Of a stretch of 64,000 nucleotides of DNA, positions 9,432-18,998 are shown one piece after another. Position numbers and translations under genes: made by a program. The stretch's first letter is position 1; each line of letters starts with the position of its first letter. The DNA is from Vibrio fortis (GTDB taxonomy: Bacteria; Pseudomonadota; Gammaproteobacteria; Enterobacterales; Vibrionaceae), in NCBI RefSeq assembly GCF_000695685.1, contig NZ_JFFR01000002.1, positions 62,001 through 126,000 of the forward strand, in the 5' to 3' direction. The notes under the pieces are model-generated. The model searched no databases, was not told the DNA's origin, and saw only the letters and a list, made by a program, of their open reading frames with translations.

Positions 9432-9459
9432 AGAAGAGTAAACATCTGTTTACTCTTCT
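9432..9459 (+). terminator. Likely terminator after ycjF
   Basis: A 13-bp perfect inverted repeat (AGAAGAGTAAACA / TGTTTACTCTTCT) with a 2-base spacer, followed by TCTTC rather than a clean T-run. It lies 8 bases past the ycjF stop. It could also be an operator for tyrR, but the position favours a terminator. Confidence 0.6.
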
Positions 9460-9528
9460 TCTTGACTGAATAGAGGCCTTAATTCACACTACTGTCAACT
9501 TATCCTGACACCTTGAATAGGAATACTT

Positions 9529-11073
9529 GTGCGTCTTGAAGTATTGTGTGAAGACAGACTCGGTTTAACCCGTGAGCTGCTTGATATTTTAGCAACCAAA
9601 AGCATCGATCTGCGTGGTATCGAGATTGATGTTAAAGGCATTATCTATCTGAATTGCCCAGATATCGATTTTGATGCTTTTAGTGAACTTATGGCTGAAA
9701 TTCGTCGAATTTCTGGTGTAAAGGACGTCCGAAAAATTCAGTTTATGCCAAGCGAAAGGCATAACACAGAGCTGATTGCACTACTTGCAAACCTCCCTGA
9801 TCCGGTTATCTCAATCGACCTTAAAGGTTCAGTCGATATGGTTAACCATGCTGCGCTTAATCTGTTTGGTAAGACAGAAAAAGAGGTCGTGGGTGAGCCA
9901 ATCTCTACCTTTGTCCCTAACTTTAACTTCAGTCGTTGGATTGAGGGTGACGTAAAACGTCATCGTGAAGTCGTGGTTTTGGATGGTTTAGACTTCTCTA
10001 TCGAAATCCTTCCTGTTTACCTTGGTGGTGACGTCAATGAGCCAGTATTGGCCAGTGGCGTTATGACCATTCGTTCGTGCCAGCAAGACCAAGCGCAACA
10101 AGACTCTTTGTCAGAGCAGAACAACTTAGGCTTCGAGCATTTTGTCGGTGTCTCTAACCGTCATAAAGCGCTGATCAGCCAAGCTAAGAAACTGGCTATG
10201 CTTGACCAACCGCTACTGATTGAAGGTGATACGGGCACAGGTAAAGAGATGTTAGCGAAAGCGTGTCATAACCGCTCTCATCGGTCTTCGTCGCCTTTCC
10301 TTGTTTTAAGCTGTGCCTCAATGCCAGATGATGTTGCGGAAACCGAACTGTTTGGTCACGCTCCGGGCTCGTTTAACCATGAGCAGGGACATAAAGGTAT
10401 CTTTGAGCAGGCTAACGGCGGTACGGTTTTCCTTGATGAAATCGGTGAGATGAGCCCACACCTGCAGATTAAACTACTGCGCTTCCTACAAGACGGCAGC
10501 TTTAGACGTGTTGGTGAAGAAGAAGAGATGCATGCCGATGTGCGTATTATCGCTTCAACGCGCCACAAACTGTCTGAACTGGCTGACTCTGGTTCGTTCC
10601 GTGAAGACCTTTTCTACCGCTTAAATGTACTGACGCTGTCGATTCCAGCACTGAGAGAGCGCTCGAATGATGTTGCGCCGCTACTGGAACTCTTTGTGGC
10701 TAAGTACGCGCAGCAACTCGGCATGTTAAAACCTAAGCTCACTGCTGAACTGGTTGAACAGCTTGGCAATTATCAGTGGCCGGGTAACATCCGTCAGCTT
10801 GATAATATGGTGCTTCGCGCACTGACTGAGTTAGAAGGCGATACTTTAGCCGTTGAGCAGTTCCATTTACCTCAGCTAGAAACCATGAACTCTGGAATGG
10901 CTAACCTTAGCCTAGACGGTTCACTGGATGAGATAATGAAAGACTACGAATCGCAAATCTTAGAGAAGCTTTATCAGTCTTTCCCATCTAGCCGCAAACT
11001 CGCTAAGCGATTGAATGTGTCTCATACCTCGATTGCTAACAAGCTTCGAGACTATGGTATCCGCAAGAATTAG
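9529..11073 (+). CDS. tyrR: TyrR aromatic amino-acid regulator
   Basis: 514 residues from a GTG start with AATAGGA upstream. Order: ACT domain (MRLEVLCEDRLGLTRELLDIL, about 1-75), PAS domain (about 80-190), AAA+ domain with Walker A GDTGTGKE near residue 233 and Walker B GGTVFLDEIGEM, then a C-terminal helix-turn-helix (SSRKLAKRLNVSHTSIANKL). The sigma-54-contacting GAFTGA loop is replaced by GHAPGSFNHEQG, as expected for TyrR, which acts on sigma-70 promoters. It senses Tyr/Phe/Trp and controls their synthesis and transport genes. rimJ follows after nine bases. Confidence 0.95.
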   Translation: MRLEVLCEDRLGLTRELLDILATKSIDLRGIEIDVKGIIYLNCPDIDFDAFSELMAEIRRISGVKDVRKIQFMPSERHNTELIALLANLPDPVISIDLKGSVDMVNHAALNLFGKTEKEVVGEPISTFVPNFNFSRWIEGDVKRHREVVVLDGLDFSIEILPVYLGGDVNEPVLASGVMTIRSCQQDQAQQDSLSEQNNLGFEHFVGVSNRHKALISQAKKLAMLDQPLLIEGDTGTGKEMLAKACHNRSHRSSSPFLVLSCASMPDDVAETELFGHAPGSFNHEQGHKGIFEQANGGTVFLDEIGEMSPHLQIKLLRFLQDGSFRRVGEEEEMHADVRIIASTRHKLSELADSGSFREDLFYRLNVLTLSIPALRERSNDVAPLLELFVAKYAQQLGMLKPKLTAELVEQLGNYQWPGNIRQLDNMVLRALTELEGDTLAVEQFHLPQLETMNSGMANLSLDGSLDEIMKDYESQILEKLYQSFPSSRKLAKRLNVSHTSIANKLRDYGIRKN

Positions 11074-11082
11074 GGACGTTTG

Positions 11083-11661
11083 ATGGAAGATAGAAGTACT
11101 CCTGAGCGTCTATATAAACGCTCAGGCAATCTGATTGTGCGTACTGCAGAAATAGACGATGCGTCTTTGATTAGTGGTTATTTTCAAGCCAACCGTGAGC
11201 ACTTAAAGCCGTGGGAACCCACTCGTGAAGAGGCGTTTTTCGAACGCACTGGTTGGGCTCAGCGTCTAATTAAGTTAAATGAGCTGCACAAAATGGGGCT
11301 GGCTTACTACTGCTTGATTATCAACGCAGAGACCAACGAGATGTTAGGCACCGTGTCGTTCAGTAATCTATCTCGATTCCCATTTCATGCGTGTAACCTG
11401 GGTTATTCCCTGGCGAAAGATGCGCAGGGCAATGGTTACATGCGTAAAGCGCTTCGTATGGCTTTGGACTACATGTTTGAAGTGCAGAAGATGCATCGCA
11501 TTATGGCTGGGTATATCCCACATAATGAAAGAAGTGCGGCGGTATTACAGCATTTAGGCTTCGAGAAAGAAGGGTTTGCTAAAGACTACCTTTTGATCGA
11601 CGGCCAGTGGCGAGATCATGTCCTCACTTCATTGATCAACCCGAATTGGGAAGATAAATGA
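11083..11661 (+). CDS. rimJ: Ribosomal protein S5 alanine N-acetyltransferase
   Basis: A 192-residue GNAT acetyltransferase. ATG 11083 is preferred to the TTG three bases earlier because AGGGA lies six bases upstream. LKPWEPTREE, FHACNLGYSL, the acetyl-CoA loop DAQGNGYMRKAL and the C-terminal block LGFEKEGFAKDYLLIDGQWR match RimJ closely. It acetylates the N-terminal alanine of ribosomal protein S5. The ribosome binding site overlaps the tyrR stop codon, so the two genes are very likely co-transcribed. Confidence 0.93.
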   Translation: MEDRSTPERLYKRSGNLIVRTAEIDDASLISGYFQANREHLKPWEPTREEAFFERTGWAQRLIKLNELHKMGLAYYCLIINAETNEMLGTVSFSNLSRFPFHACNLGYSLAKDAQGNGYMRKALRMALDYMFEVQKMHRIMAGYIPHNERSAAVLQHLGFEKEGFAKDYLLIDGQWRDHVLTSLINPNWEDK

Positions 11662-11759
11662 TCGCGATGATCTAGAATTAGAATTTGCTGAGCGTTTAAG
11701 CTCGGTAGTAAAAATATCAAGCCGATTGAACAAGGCTTTTTAAAAGTTAAGGAAATTTG

Positions 11760-12233
11760 ATGTCATATACAACTTTGGACGAATACCAAAGAAAATGGAT
11801 TTTCACTCATCAGTCAATGCCATTGCCTGCTGAAGACTTAGAAAAGATCAAACCTATGACACAGGCGCGTGCTTCTCAGTTCTGGAAAGAGAATGTAAGC
11901 CCACAGAGCCCAGACGCAGATAGACTGAGCTCGCAAGACTGGCCAAGCAAAGCATCTAACTGGGAGCAAGAGATCAGCTGGATGGAAAACTGGGAAGCTG
12001 ACGAACCAGATATGCCACAAGAGATCTTAGACTTCATTGACTGGCAAGATGACGTAACTGTTTATTTTTGCTATGAAAAGTACAATGTTCTTGAGACTAA
12101 ATGGTCGGTATTTAAGAAGCATTGGAAGAACTTTTTGTTCTACGATGATGGCCCAATTTTGTTAGGTCGCCGTCGCTCTGAAGCACTTTGGTTTGCGACT
12201 AATGGTACTGTGAAAATCGGTAATCGAGCATAA
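11760..12233 (+). CDS. DUF2947 family protein
   Basis: 157 residues starting MSYTTLDEYQRKW at ATG 11760, with AAGGA upstream; a TTG one codon earlier is ignored. The protein is acidic and tryptophan rich (DWPSKASNWEQEISWMENWEADEPD, DFIDWQDD) with a basic end, GRRRSEALWFATNG. It matches the DUF2947 family known mainly from Vibrio and relatives. No motif reveals a function, and there is no signal peptide or membrane segment. A terminator follows at once, and a 98-base gap separates it from rimJ, so it may have its own promoter. Confidence 0.82.
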   Translation: MSYTTLDEYQRKWIFTHQSMPLPAEDLEKIKPMTQARASQFWKENVSPQSPDADRLSSQDWPSKASNWEQEISWMENWEADEPDMPQEILDFIDWQDDVTVYFCYEKYNVLETKWSVFKKHWKNFLFYDDGPILLGRRRSEALWFATNGTVKIGNRA

Positions 12234-12257
12234 GTTGAACTGAATTTTAAGCGATAG

Positions 12258-12287
12258 AAAAGCGAGCATCGTGCTCGCTTTTTTTAT
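12258..12287. terminator. Convergent terminator after the DUF2947 gene and the GAF-GGDEF gene
   Basis: AAAAGCGAGCA and TGCTCGCTTTT pair around TCG, then a T-run. The A-rich left side lets it also serve the leftward gene, whose stop codon lies inside the T-run. Confidence 0.88.
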
Positions 12288-13282
12288 TTTAGCTGGGCGT
12301 AACGTTTACTCATTTTGTTTTCGTACATTTGTTCATCCGTTAGTCGAATCAACTCTTCGATAGGTGGAATATTTGATGAGTAAATAAGTGAACCATGGCT
12401 AAAAGTGGCATGGCAATCTATCCCCAGTTTTTGGGAGTGTGTCTTAAAGTCAGATTGCACTCGGCTTATTATCTTGCTTAGGGAATCTTCGGTGATGTCT
12501 CTACACAATAAGAGAAACTCATCTCCTCCAAGTCTTCCACAAATATCATCTTTACGAGTGTTACGTTGAAGTGAATGAGAGAAGGACTTTATATATTGGT
12601 CGCCAATATTATGTCCGAAGTTATCATTGACATACTTAAGACTGTCGATATCAAAATAAACAGCTCCAATACTGATGCCATTTTCTATAGTGCTATCGAT
12701 GAATTTTGGTGACTCGCTTAATATCGCTCTACGATTAAATACTTGGGTCAATTCGTCGTGATTAGACGTATATTTCAATTTCCGCACTCGTTCTGCAGTA
12801 TGTACTTCTCTTTCCAATAGCGCACGAATACTCTCCATTAAATTTATCTGTATCGGTTTATAAGAGGTCTCTTTAGTGTCTAGCGCGCAAAGTGTTGCAA
12901 ACATGCTGCCGTCCGACTGGAAGATCGGCAAGCCTAGATAGGAGACATAGCCCATCTGCGTGAGTTCGGGATTGTCGTTCCATTCCTCTTTACCAGACGC
13001 ATTTTTTACATAAAGCATTGCTCTGGTTTCCATCACTTTCTTGCAGTACAAATTGATGTCTCTGGGGATGATTTTGCCAGGGTTCGCTTTAACACCTGGT
13101 GAAGAAGACATCGCAATGTTTTGGAACCCAACTTCAGACGTAAGAATAAGCCCAACAGCGGGAGCATTAAGTACTTCTGCTATGTTATTGAGCATGCTTT
13201 TCCATAAAGAGAGGTCCATTTCTTTCACTAGATCATTGATGGCATATTTAGAGCTGGATTGATAGATATTGGTAAATGGCAT
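12284..13282 (-). CDS. GAF-GGDEF diguanylate cyclase
   Basis: 332 residues, soluble. An N-terminal GAF domain (about 18-155; MLNNIAEVLNAPAVGLILTS, YLGLPIFQSDGSMFATLCALD) is followed by GGDEF (about 170-330). The catalytic signature GRLGGDEF is intact, and RKDD upstream provides the RxxD inhibitory site, so an active, product-inhibited cyclase making c-di-GMP from two GTP is predicted. The ligand of the GAF domain is unknown. AGGTGAT precedes the ATG. It stands alone and converges with the DUF2947 gene. Confidence 0.92.
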   Translation of the reverse strand: MPFTNIYQSSSKYAINDLVKEMDLSLWKSMLNNIAEVLNAPAVGLILTSEVGFQNIAMSSSPGVKANPGKIIPRDINLYCKKVMETRAMLYVKNASGKEEWNDNPELTQMGYVSYLGLPIFQSDGSMFATLCALDTKETSYKPIQINLMESIRALLEREVHTAERVRKLKYTSNHDELTQVFNRRAILSESPKFIDSTIENGISIGAVYFDIDSLKYVNDNFGHNIGDQYIKSFSHSLQRNTRKDDICGRLGGDEFLLLCRDITEDSLSKIISRVQSDFKTHSQKLGIDCHATFSHGSLIYSSNIPPIEELIRLTDEQMYENKMSKRYAQLK

Positions 13283-13614
13283 TAATGATCACCTTTTTGG
13301 AATGTCATACTGTTGACTTTAATGTCAATTTTCTGCCTTTGCAATCTGAAATAATGTATTTCCTTCCGTTTGTATTTTTAATAAGACAGAGGCATAGCCC
13401 ATAGGTGGTGTGTTTATAAAAATTATATAAAAAGCGCTCCGACCATATTTATTTTTTAACAAAAATAAGTGCATTCTATCTGTTTAAATAATGTGCTTAT
13501 AAGGCGGTTTTCGATATGTAAATCACAAATTCACTATGGTTTTACCGGAAAGTATGGAATCAATCGGGGGGAGTCCTATATTGGGAAGTGTAGCCTTAGT
13601 GGAGGTGAAGTATT
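13283..13614. other. Intergenic region between divergent GAF-GGDEF and small hypothetical gene
   Basis: 332 AT-rich bases that should carry both promoters. I looked for a c-di-GMP riboswitch because a diguanylate cyclase is adjacent, and found no GEMM-like core. A G-run, CAATCGGGGGGAG at about 13562-13574, and the strong ribosome binding site GTGGAGGTGA before 13615 are the only clear marks. Confidence 0.4.
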
Positions 13615-13830
13615 ATGATTTGGGAAACTCTCGAACGTGTAAATAAACTTCGCAAGGAAGCAATGGAAGATCCAGATTTCTTGGATTCGGCAAAAATGCA
13701 TGAGGAGTGGATATTGAACGAAACTCATCAGCCAACTAAACGAGGAGCAAAACCAAAGAAACCTAAAAAACTGTCTGATATTTACGAACACACGGATTTT
13801 ACGATTAACCCAACTGGAACAAAACATTAG
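13615..13830 (+). CDS. Small hydrophilic protein, unknown function
   Basis: 71 residues, MIWETLERVNKLRKEAMEDP. GGAGGTGA seven bases upstream is an excellent ribosome binding site and a good terminator follows, so I consider it real. The N-terminal half is predicted helical, followed by a basic stretch, KRGAKPKKPKK (about residues 42-52), that could contact nucleic acid or membrane. No family recognised and no operon partner. Confidence 0.65.
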   Translation: MIWETLERVNKLRKEAMEDPDFLDSAKMHEEWILNETHQPTKRGAKPKKPKKLSDIYEHTDFTINPTGTKH

Positions 13831-13893
13831 TAATGATAAACCACGTTATGGTTCAACGATTTAAATGGTTAAACAAGGTAACCAACATAAACT

Positions 13894-13930
13894 AAAAAGC
13901 CACTTTCAATCAGCGAAAGTGGCTTTTTTA
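13894..13930. terminator. Convergent terminator between the small gene and the Hsp70-DUF3731 gene
   Basis: AAAAAGCCACTTTC pairs with GAAAGTGGCTTTTT around a 7-base loop. A-rich left and T-rich right flanks allow use in both directions. Confidence 0.87.
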
Positions 13931-13955
13931 TTATCAGGTGATCGTGTTCAAGCGA

Positions 13956-16793
13956 TTAGCTCTGAATCAAACTCAGCCCGCTTGGCAAAGCATCACCAAA
14001 CACACGCTTAGATTCACTCTCCGAAAGCTCAGTGACTTCAGTTACCAACGTTAGCCACGAGTCCGGCACTTTACTGCTCTTCAACTTCTCGACAACTTGT
14101 GCGCGGAAATCATCAGAAATATCGAATAAGCGGTCACCGGTCTTACGACAAATCATTACTGCCGCAAAGGCGATCATAGGCTCTTTGTGCCAATTCTGTT
14201 CAAGTAGCTTAGGTAGCCACTGCTCCGCTTGCTCACGAGGAATGACGCTGTGTTGGCTGCCATACAGAGGCGTACGAGACGCCAAGCGACCCAGAGCCCA
14301 CCAGTGCGCTTGCTCGAACTGATTATGGTTGATAGCTTTGTTGAGGAACCAAGTTGAAAGCAGCGCTTTATCTTCTACTTCCAGTTGCTCTAAAGATGCG
14401 GCTAAACGAACCATAGACTCATAGCCATGGTCTTGCGCATCTTTCGCTGATTTCGGGTTCTTCATCGCGCCTGGGTGCAGGTACTTAGCAATATCCGCCA
14501 AGATGCTCTCTTGCTGCTCTTGGTTTAAGCCCCCCGCAACACGACGCCAGAATACCCACCAGTCCGTCCAACCTTGGTGATTCTTGAATTGAATACCTTG
14601 CTGGTACAGACCCCACAGTTGTTCCATACGCCACGAATCCGTTGGATCACCAAAACCGGGACGCATGGAATACCCAGCCAAGCGAAGCCAGTTTTTCTCG
14701 TGGGCTTCAGAGCGACGGCGACGTTTTCGACCTAGTGAGAAGGTATCAAATAGGTGACGCAAGGTGGTGAAGTCCCACTCATCACGTTTACCTAAACGCT
14801 TCTCAAGATCCTTAGCGAGGGTTTTAATCTCTTTTGAATCGGCACTTTTCTTATTACCACTATAGAGGCGAGACACGAGCTCTTTACACTCTTCAAGGCG
14901 AGGATGTAACTTCTCTTGCTCAGTATCATCGCCTTGCTTATTGCGAACCTCAAACTCCAACGACCAACGCTGGCTGTCATCATTAACGCTGACACACTCC
15001 ATTTTCAGTGTGCCGACTTCCGTCAATTGGCAAGCAAGCTGAACTTCAACGCGCTCTTTTTGGTTGGCTTGAAGCTCTTTGTCATCAAAGCTCTCCAGCG
15101 TTGAGATATAAGGTGGTAACGGTGAGAAAAGATCCGCATCGACGTCAACCATCACGCCATTTTGAATCGCAGTATCGTGAGCGATTTGGTCATGAGTAGA
15201 AGTAAGTAGGTTGAATCGTACTGGTTCGCCAAGGGTTAAAGAGAATCGACGACTGCTTAGACGAATTTCATGGCCTTCTTCGGTACCTTTAGCCAGTAGA
15301 CAAAGTGCTTTGCCCATCTTGTTCTTTTCTTGTAGGTGCAAGAAATAGGAACGTGCGGCACCACCACCAATTTTAAGTTGTGCGCCACGGCGTGCTTTAC
15401 CAAAGGCAACGGCACCCAAAGCGACCGACCAATCTGGATGCGGGTTATCTAGTACGGTGATATCTGAGCCTTTCCAACCACTCATTAATTGAGTGATACG
15501 ATCGGTCACCAAGTCACTGTTAAACACACCACCGTTCAATAGGATGGCTACTGGAATCGCAGGTGCAGACTCATCGTGCTCGATTGAAGAGTTTTCCAAC
15601 GCAGCTTTTGACACTTGTTGGTGCTGAGTTAGAAACTCGGCAATGTGTTTGCTTACTGCTGGATCAGCAACATACGGAAGACCAAACTCAACCACCGCAC
15701 TGCGACGTTTGTCTGGAACTTCATTAAAGTCAGAAAGAGGGAAGAAGCCTTCAAGAGCAATCTGGTGTACTTCGGCTTTGGTCAAACCAATACTCTTTGT
15801 ACCACCAAGAAGTTTCGAACCACTACCCAGCATAGTGATTTTTACGTCATCTGGCGCTTGGCTCGAGAGTAGGCTCTCTTTAGCGCTACGAGTCTGTTGA
15901 ATAAGCTTGGTTAGGCTAGAAGCGTTAAGCTTTTTCGTCTGGTTGAAACGCTGCTCAGCGAGGTGAGCTAGAGCCAAGTCGAGGTTGTCACCACCAAGCA
16001 TTAAGTGTTCGCCAACACCAATACGATCAAGGGCGAGTTCTTCTTCACCGCCATTGTTGGAATTAAAGCGTGCTTCAATCAAGCTTAAGTCGGTCGTACC
16101 ACCACCAACGTCACACACCAAGATCAGAGGTAGTTGTTCAAGCTCTTCAGCTGCTGTTTGCTGGTGGCGAGCATACCAGTCGTAGCAAACTGCTTGAGGC
16201 TCTTCTAGCAGTAAGATCTTGTTAAGACCCGCCAATTGAGCCGCTTCTAACGTTAACTTACGTGCTGTTTCATCAAACGATGCTGGCACAGTTACTACAA
16301 CGTCTTGGTCCTCTAGTTTGTTGCTAGGGTTGCGGTAATTCCATGCTTGACGGATATGGTTGAGGTAGCTTGCACTCGCCACAACGGGTGAAACCTTATC
16401 AACGTCACATGCACCTGCCCATGGCAAGATGTCTGAATTACGGTCTACAGCTTGGTGAGAGAGCCAACTTTTGGCACTGGATACCTGACGACCTTCAACT
16501 TTAGCGCCGAGTTCACGTGCCCATTCACCAACAATTAAATTACTAATATCACCGGCGACAGGTTCAACGTCCCATGGAAGGGTAAGATCGTTTTGTGCAA
16601 TTTGCCCTTGAGCTGGGTGATAACGGAAAGAGGGGAGTAGGGGTTTACGAACCACTTCGCCAGGGCCAATAAGCTGGTCGATGTCGAACAGAGAAACAGG
16701 GGATTGTTGTAAATCGTCGGTGATTTCACAGTAAGCCACCACAGTGTTGGTGGTACCCAAATCGATACCGACTAAGAAACGAGGAGATGCCAT
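13956..16793 (-). CDS. Divergent Hsp70 family protein with long C-terminal extension (DUF3731-type)
   Basis: 945 residues from ATG 16793 (MASPRFLVGIDLGTTN), chosen because TAAGG lies six bases upstream; the longer frame to 16814 only adds MRRIRFC. The actin-like ATPase domain shows phosphate-1 GIDLGTTNT and phosphate-2 VCDVGGGTTDLSLIEA, and LLEEPQAVCYDWYA is the usual connect region. Beyond about residue 600 a Trp-rich helical region (WDFTTLRHLFDTFSLGRKRRR, GWTDWWVFWRRVAGG, HWWALGRLASRTPLYG) replaces a normal peptide-binding lid. Canonical DnaK is about 640 residues, so roughly 300 are added. It lies downstream of a second Hsp70 and DUF2760, but a hairpin between them may separate or attenuate its transcription. 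Substrate unknown. Confidence 0.85.
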   Translation of the reverse strand: MASPRFLVGIDLGTTNTVVAYCEITDDLQQSPVSLFDIDQLIGPGEVVRKPLLPSFRYHPAQGQIAQNDLTLPWDVEPVAGDISNLIVGEWARELGAKVEGRQVSSAKSWLSHQAVDRNSDILPWAGACDVDKVSPVVASASYLNHIRQAWNYRNPSNKLEDQDVVVTVPASFDETARKLTLEAAQLAGLNKILLLEEPQAVCYDWYARHQQTAAEELEQLPLILVCDVGGGTTDLSLIEARFNSNNGGEEELALDRIGVGEHLMLGGDNLDLALAHLAEQRFNQTKKLNASSLTKLIQQTRSAKESLLSSQAPDDVKITMLGSGSKLLGGTKSIGLTKAEVHQIALEGFFPLSDFNEVPDKRRSAVVEFGLPYVADPAVSKHIAEFLTQHQQVSKAALENSSIEHDESAPAIPVAILLNGGVFNSDLVTDRITQLMSGWKGSDITVLDNPHPDWSVALGAVAFGKARRGAQLKIGGGAARSYFLHLQEKNKMGKALCLLAKGTEEGHEIRLSSRRFSLTLGEPVRFNLLTSTHDQIAHDTAIQNGVMVDVDADLFSPLPPYISTLESFDDKELQANQKERVEVQLACQLTEVGTLKMECVSVNDDSQRWSLEFEVRNKQGDDTEQEKLHPRLEECKELVSRLYSGNKKSADSKEIKTLAKDLEKRLGKRDEWDFTTLRHLFDTFSLGRKRRRRSEAHEKNWLRLAGYSMRPGFGDPTDSWRMEQLWGLYQQGIQFKNHQGWTDWWVFWRRVAGGLNQEQQESILADIAKYLHPGAMKNPKSAKDAQDHGYESMVRLAASLEQLEVEDKALLSTWFLNKAINHNQFEQAHWWALGRLASRTPLYGSQHSVIPREQAEQWLPKLLEQNWHKEPMIAFAAVMICRKTGDRLFDISDDFRAQVVEKLKSSKVPDSWLTLVTEVTELSESESKRVFGDALPSGLSLIQS

Positions 16794-17009
16794 ACAAAAC
16801 CTTATTCTTCTCAAGTGATGACCAGTTTGTTGAAAGAGTTGGTCTTATTGTCGTAATTCTTAAACGTCATTCCCGATAAGGAGGTATTACATCAATCGTG
16901 ATAAACAATTGAGTCGGGAATATCATCACTTTGGATTTCAATGTATCGGTTGAAAACAGATTCTCTAGGTTATCCGTATCAGCGGCAGAGAATCACGTTT
17001 TGATAAAAT

Positions 17010-17033
17010 AACGGCACCCGCGAAGGTGCCGTT
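17010..17033 (-). terminator. Leftward hairpin between the two Hsp70 genes
   Basis: AACGGCACC and GGTGCCGTT pair around six bases. Read leftward it is followed by ATTTTATC, a moderate terminator. It lies directly after the 652-residue Hsp70 gene, so the downstream 945-residue Hsp70 either has its own promoter in the 216 bases between or is expressed by read-through. Confidence 0.7.
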
Positions 17034-17039
17034 GAATCA

Positions 17040-18998
17040 TTATGCTTGCTCGTTTGAGTCTTGGTTCGAATCTTCACGAACGTCAAACTCAACGTGCCAC
17101 TTCTGACCGTTATCAGTTGCGATAGCTTCTAGGTAAAGCGTACCTAACTCAGTGACGCGTGAAGCAAGCGTTACAGGAACGACTTCGCCTTCACGGCGAC
17201 CTTCAGACACAGGCAGAGTCACTTGGATCTCTGGCAGCTCTTCTAGATCTTCTGGCGCCCAGTGGTCAAGGTGAGTACCTGCTTCATCATCACGGCGTGT
17301 CGTTGAACCGAAGAATTGGAAGTGAACCGGTTGACCGATCACTAGGCCGAACTCTTGGCTTGGTACTTGAACGCTTGAGCCTTCTTCCATACCAAATGGT
17401 GCAACACACAGTGCTTCCATTGGAGGCGCCATACCCGGAATTGCTGGCATCGCACTTTCGATACCTACGTAGTAAGCAGATGCGATACCACCGCGAATAC
17501 GTACGCCTTGGCCACGACGAACAGCGCCGTAGTAAGAAGCACCGCTTGCAACGGCAAGATCAAGATCCAGACCAGAAAGCTGCTTAGCAAATTCAGCGTC
17601 AGCGTTGATCAACCACTCATTGATCGTGTCTGAAAGGCGATCTGCCAGTAGGCTAGATTTCAGAACACCACCGTTGAATAGGATAGCCGTTGGTTTGATG
17701 AAATCAGCAGTTGGCGCTTCCGCACCCGGCATGCCTGGCATGTTTGCGAATGGGTTAAAATCTTGCTGAGCCGTTTCTTCGCCACCTGATAGCGCGTTTG
17801 CTTGCTTAGATAGGAAAGCCGCAATATGACGCGTAATACCCGCATCTTGAGCGTAAGGCAGACCCATTTGAGTCAGTGCACCACGTGTTTTCTGAACTGG
17901 GTGATCAGTTACAGCTACTTTAGGGAAGAAGCCATCAACCAGAGTTTGCTGTACTTCTTGTTGTGTCAGTTCAGTTTTAAGCGTTGCGCCCAGTAGCTTA
18001 GAGCCACGGCTAGGAACAACGATTGGCACAGATTGCAGTTCAGCATCGTTTAGCAGCGCTTCTTTTGCATCACGACATGCGTGTGTCATCGCTTGAACTT
18101 GCCAAGGAGCTAGCTCTTTACCTTCTTGTGCTAGCTTCATCTTCAGACGGTAAGCCAGCGCTAGGTCCATGTTGTCACCGCCAAGTAGGATGTGTTCACC
18201 TACCGCGATACGGTTCAGAGTTAGGTTGCCGTCGTCTTCAGTCACTTCAACCAAAGAAAGGTCAGTCGTACCACCACCGATATCGACAACAAGTACGATG
18301 TCACCAACTTCAACTTCGTCACGCCACTGATCGTTGCTGTTATCGATCCAGCTGTACAGTGCCGCTTGCGGCTCTTCTAGAAGTGTTAGATGTGTGAAGC
18401 CAACATTACGTGCTGCTTCTGCCGTTAAGTCACGAGCCGCAGGGTCGAAAGATGCAGGAACAGTAATGGTCACATCTTGCTCAGAAAGCGGGTGTGATGG
18501 ATTAGCGTGGTTCCAAGCATCTTTCAGATGCTCTAGATAAAGCTCAGTCGCTTTCAGCGGTGATACTTTTTCAACTTCTTCAGGGCTACCTGCAGGAAGG
18601 AAAGCATCACGACGGTTAACGCCACCGTGACATAGCCAAGATTTCGCGCTAGCGATTAGGCGGATTGGTGTTTTTGAACCAAGGTTACGAGCAATCGCAC
18701 CAACCAGTGCTTTTGGTTCTGTTGACCAAGGAAGCACGCGTGACGCTTCGTTCATCTCGTGTTCGTGCGGCTGATATAGGAATGAGCCTAGTTGGCTGCG
18801 CGTTTCTACTGTGCCCGGTGCAGTCAGCTGAGGAATTGGCATCACTTCAACTCGTGCATCTTCATTGGTTGTATCAATGAAAGACAGCACACAGTGGGTA
18901 GTACCTAAGTCGATACCTACGCTGTATTTAGCGCCTTGCTCTTGTGCTGGTTGCTCTGGAGACGAAGCGTCTTGAGATAAATGGTTATGCTGTTCCAT
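17040..18998 (-). CDS. Divergent Hsp70 family protein
   Basis: 652 residues. The ATPase domain is present (GIDLGTTHCVLSF near residue 29, LLEEPQAALYSWID, VVDIGGGTTDLSLVEV, GGDNMDLALA). The first 25 residues are a Gln/Ser-rich extension, and a Gly/Pro/Met-rich insertion (NPFANMPGMPGAE) lies near residue 415. The C-terminus is a beta-rich region without a typical helical lid or EEVD-type end. Its ATG overlaps the DUF2760 stop by one base (TAATG), meaning translational coupling. No dnaJ or grpE lies nearby. I infer ATP-dependent binding of a specific client, probably with the DUF2760 protein and the second Hsp70. Confidence 0.88.
   Translation of the reverse strand: MEQHNHLSQDASSPEQPAQEQGAKYSVGIDLGTTHCVLSFIDTTNEDARVEVMPIPQLTAPGTVETRSQLGSFLYQPHEHEMNEASRVLPWSTEPKALVGAIARNLGSKTPIRLIASAKSWLCHGGVNRRDAFLPAGSPEEVEKVSPLKATELYLEHLKDAWNHANPSHPLSEQDVTITVPASFDPAARDLTAEAARNVGFTHLTLLEEPQAALYSWIDNSNDQWRDEVEVGDIVLVVDIGGGTTDLSLVEVTEDDGNLTLNRIAVGEHILLGGDNMDLALAYRLKMKLAQEGKELAPWQVQAMTHACRDAKEALLNDAELQSVPIVVPSRGSKLLGATLKTELTQQEVQQTLVDGFFPKVAVTDHPVQKTRGALTQMGLPYAQDAGITRHIAAFLSKQANALSGGEETAQQDFNPFANMPGMPGAEAPTADFIKPTAILFNGGVLKSSLLADRLSDTINEWLINADAEFAKQLSGLDLDLAVASGASYYGAVRRGQGVRIRGGIASAYYVGIESAMPAIPGMAPPMEALCVAPFGMEEGSSVQVPSQEFGLVIGQPVHFQFFGSTTRRDDEAGTHLDHWAPEDLEELPEIQVTLPVSEGRREGEVVPVTLASRVTELGTLYLEAIATDNGQKWHVEFDVREDSNQDSNEQA

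Noticed and set aside
13500..13614. Possible c-di-GMP riboswitch near the GAF-GGDEF gene
   Set aside because: The region has a G-run and a strong ribosome binding site but no GEMM core or paired-domain pattern that I could recognise.
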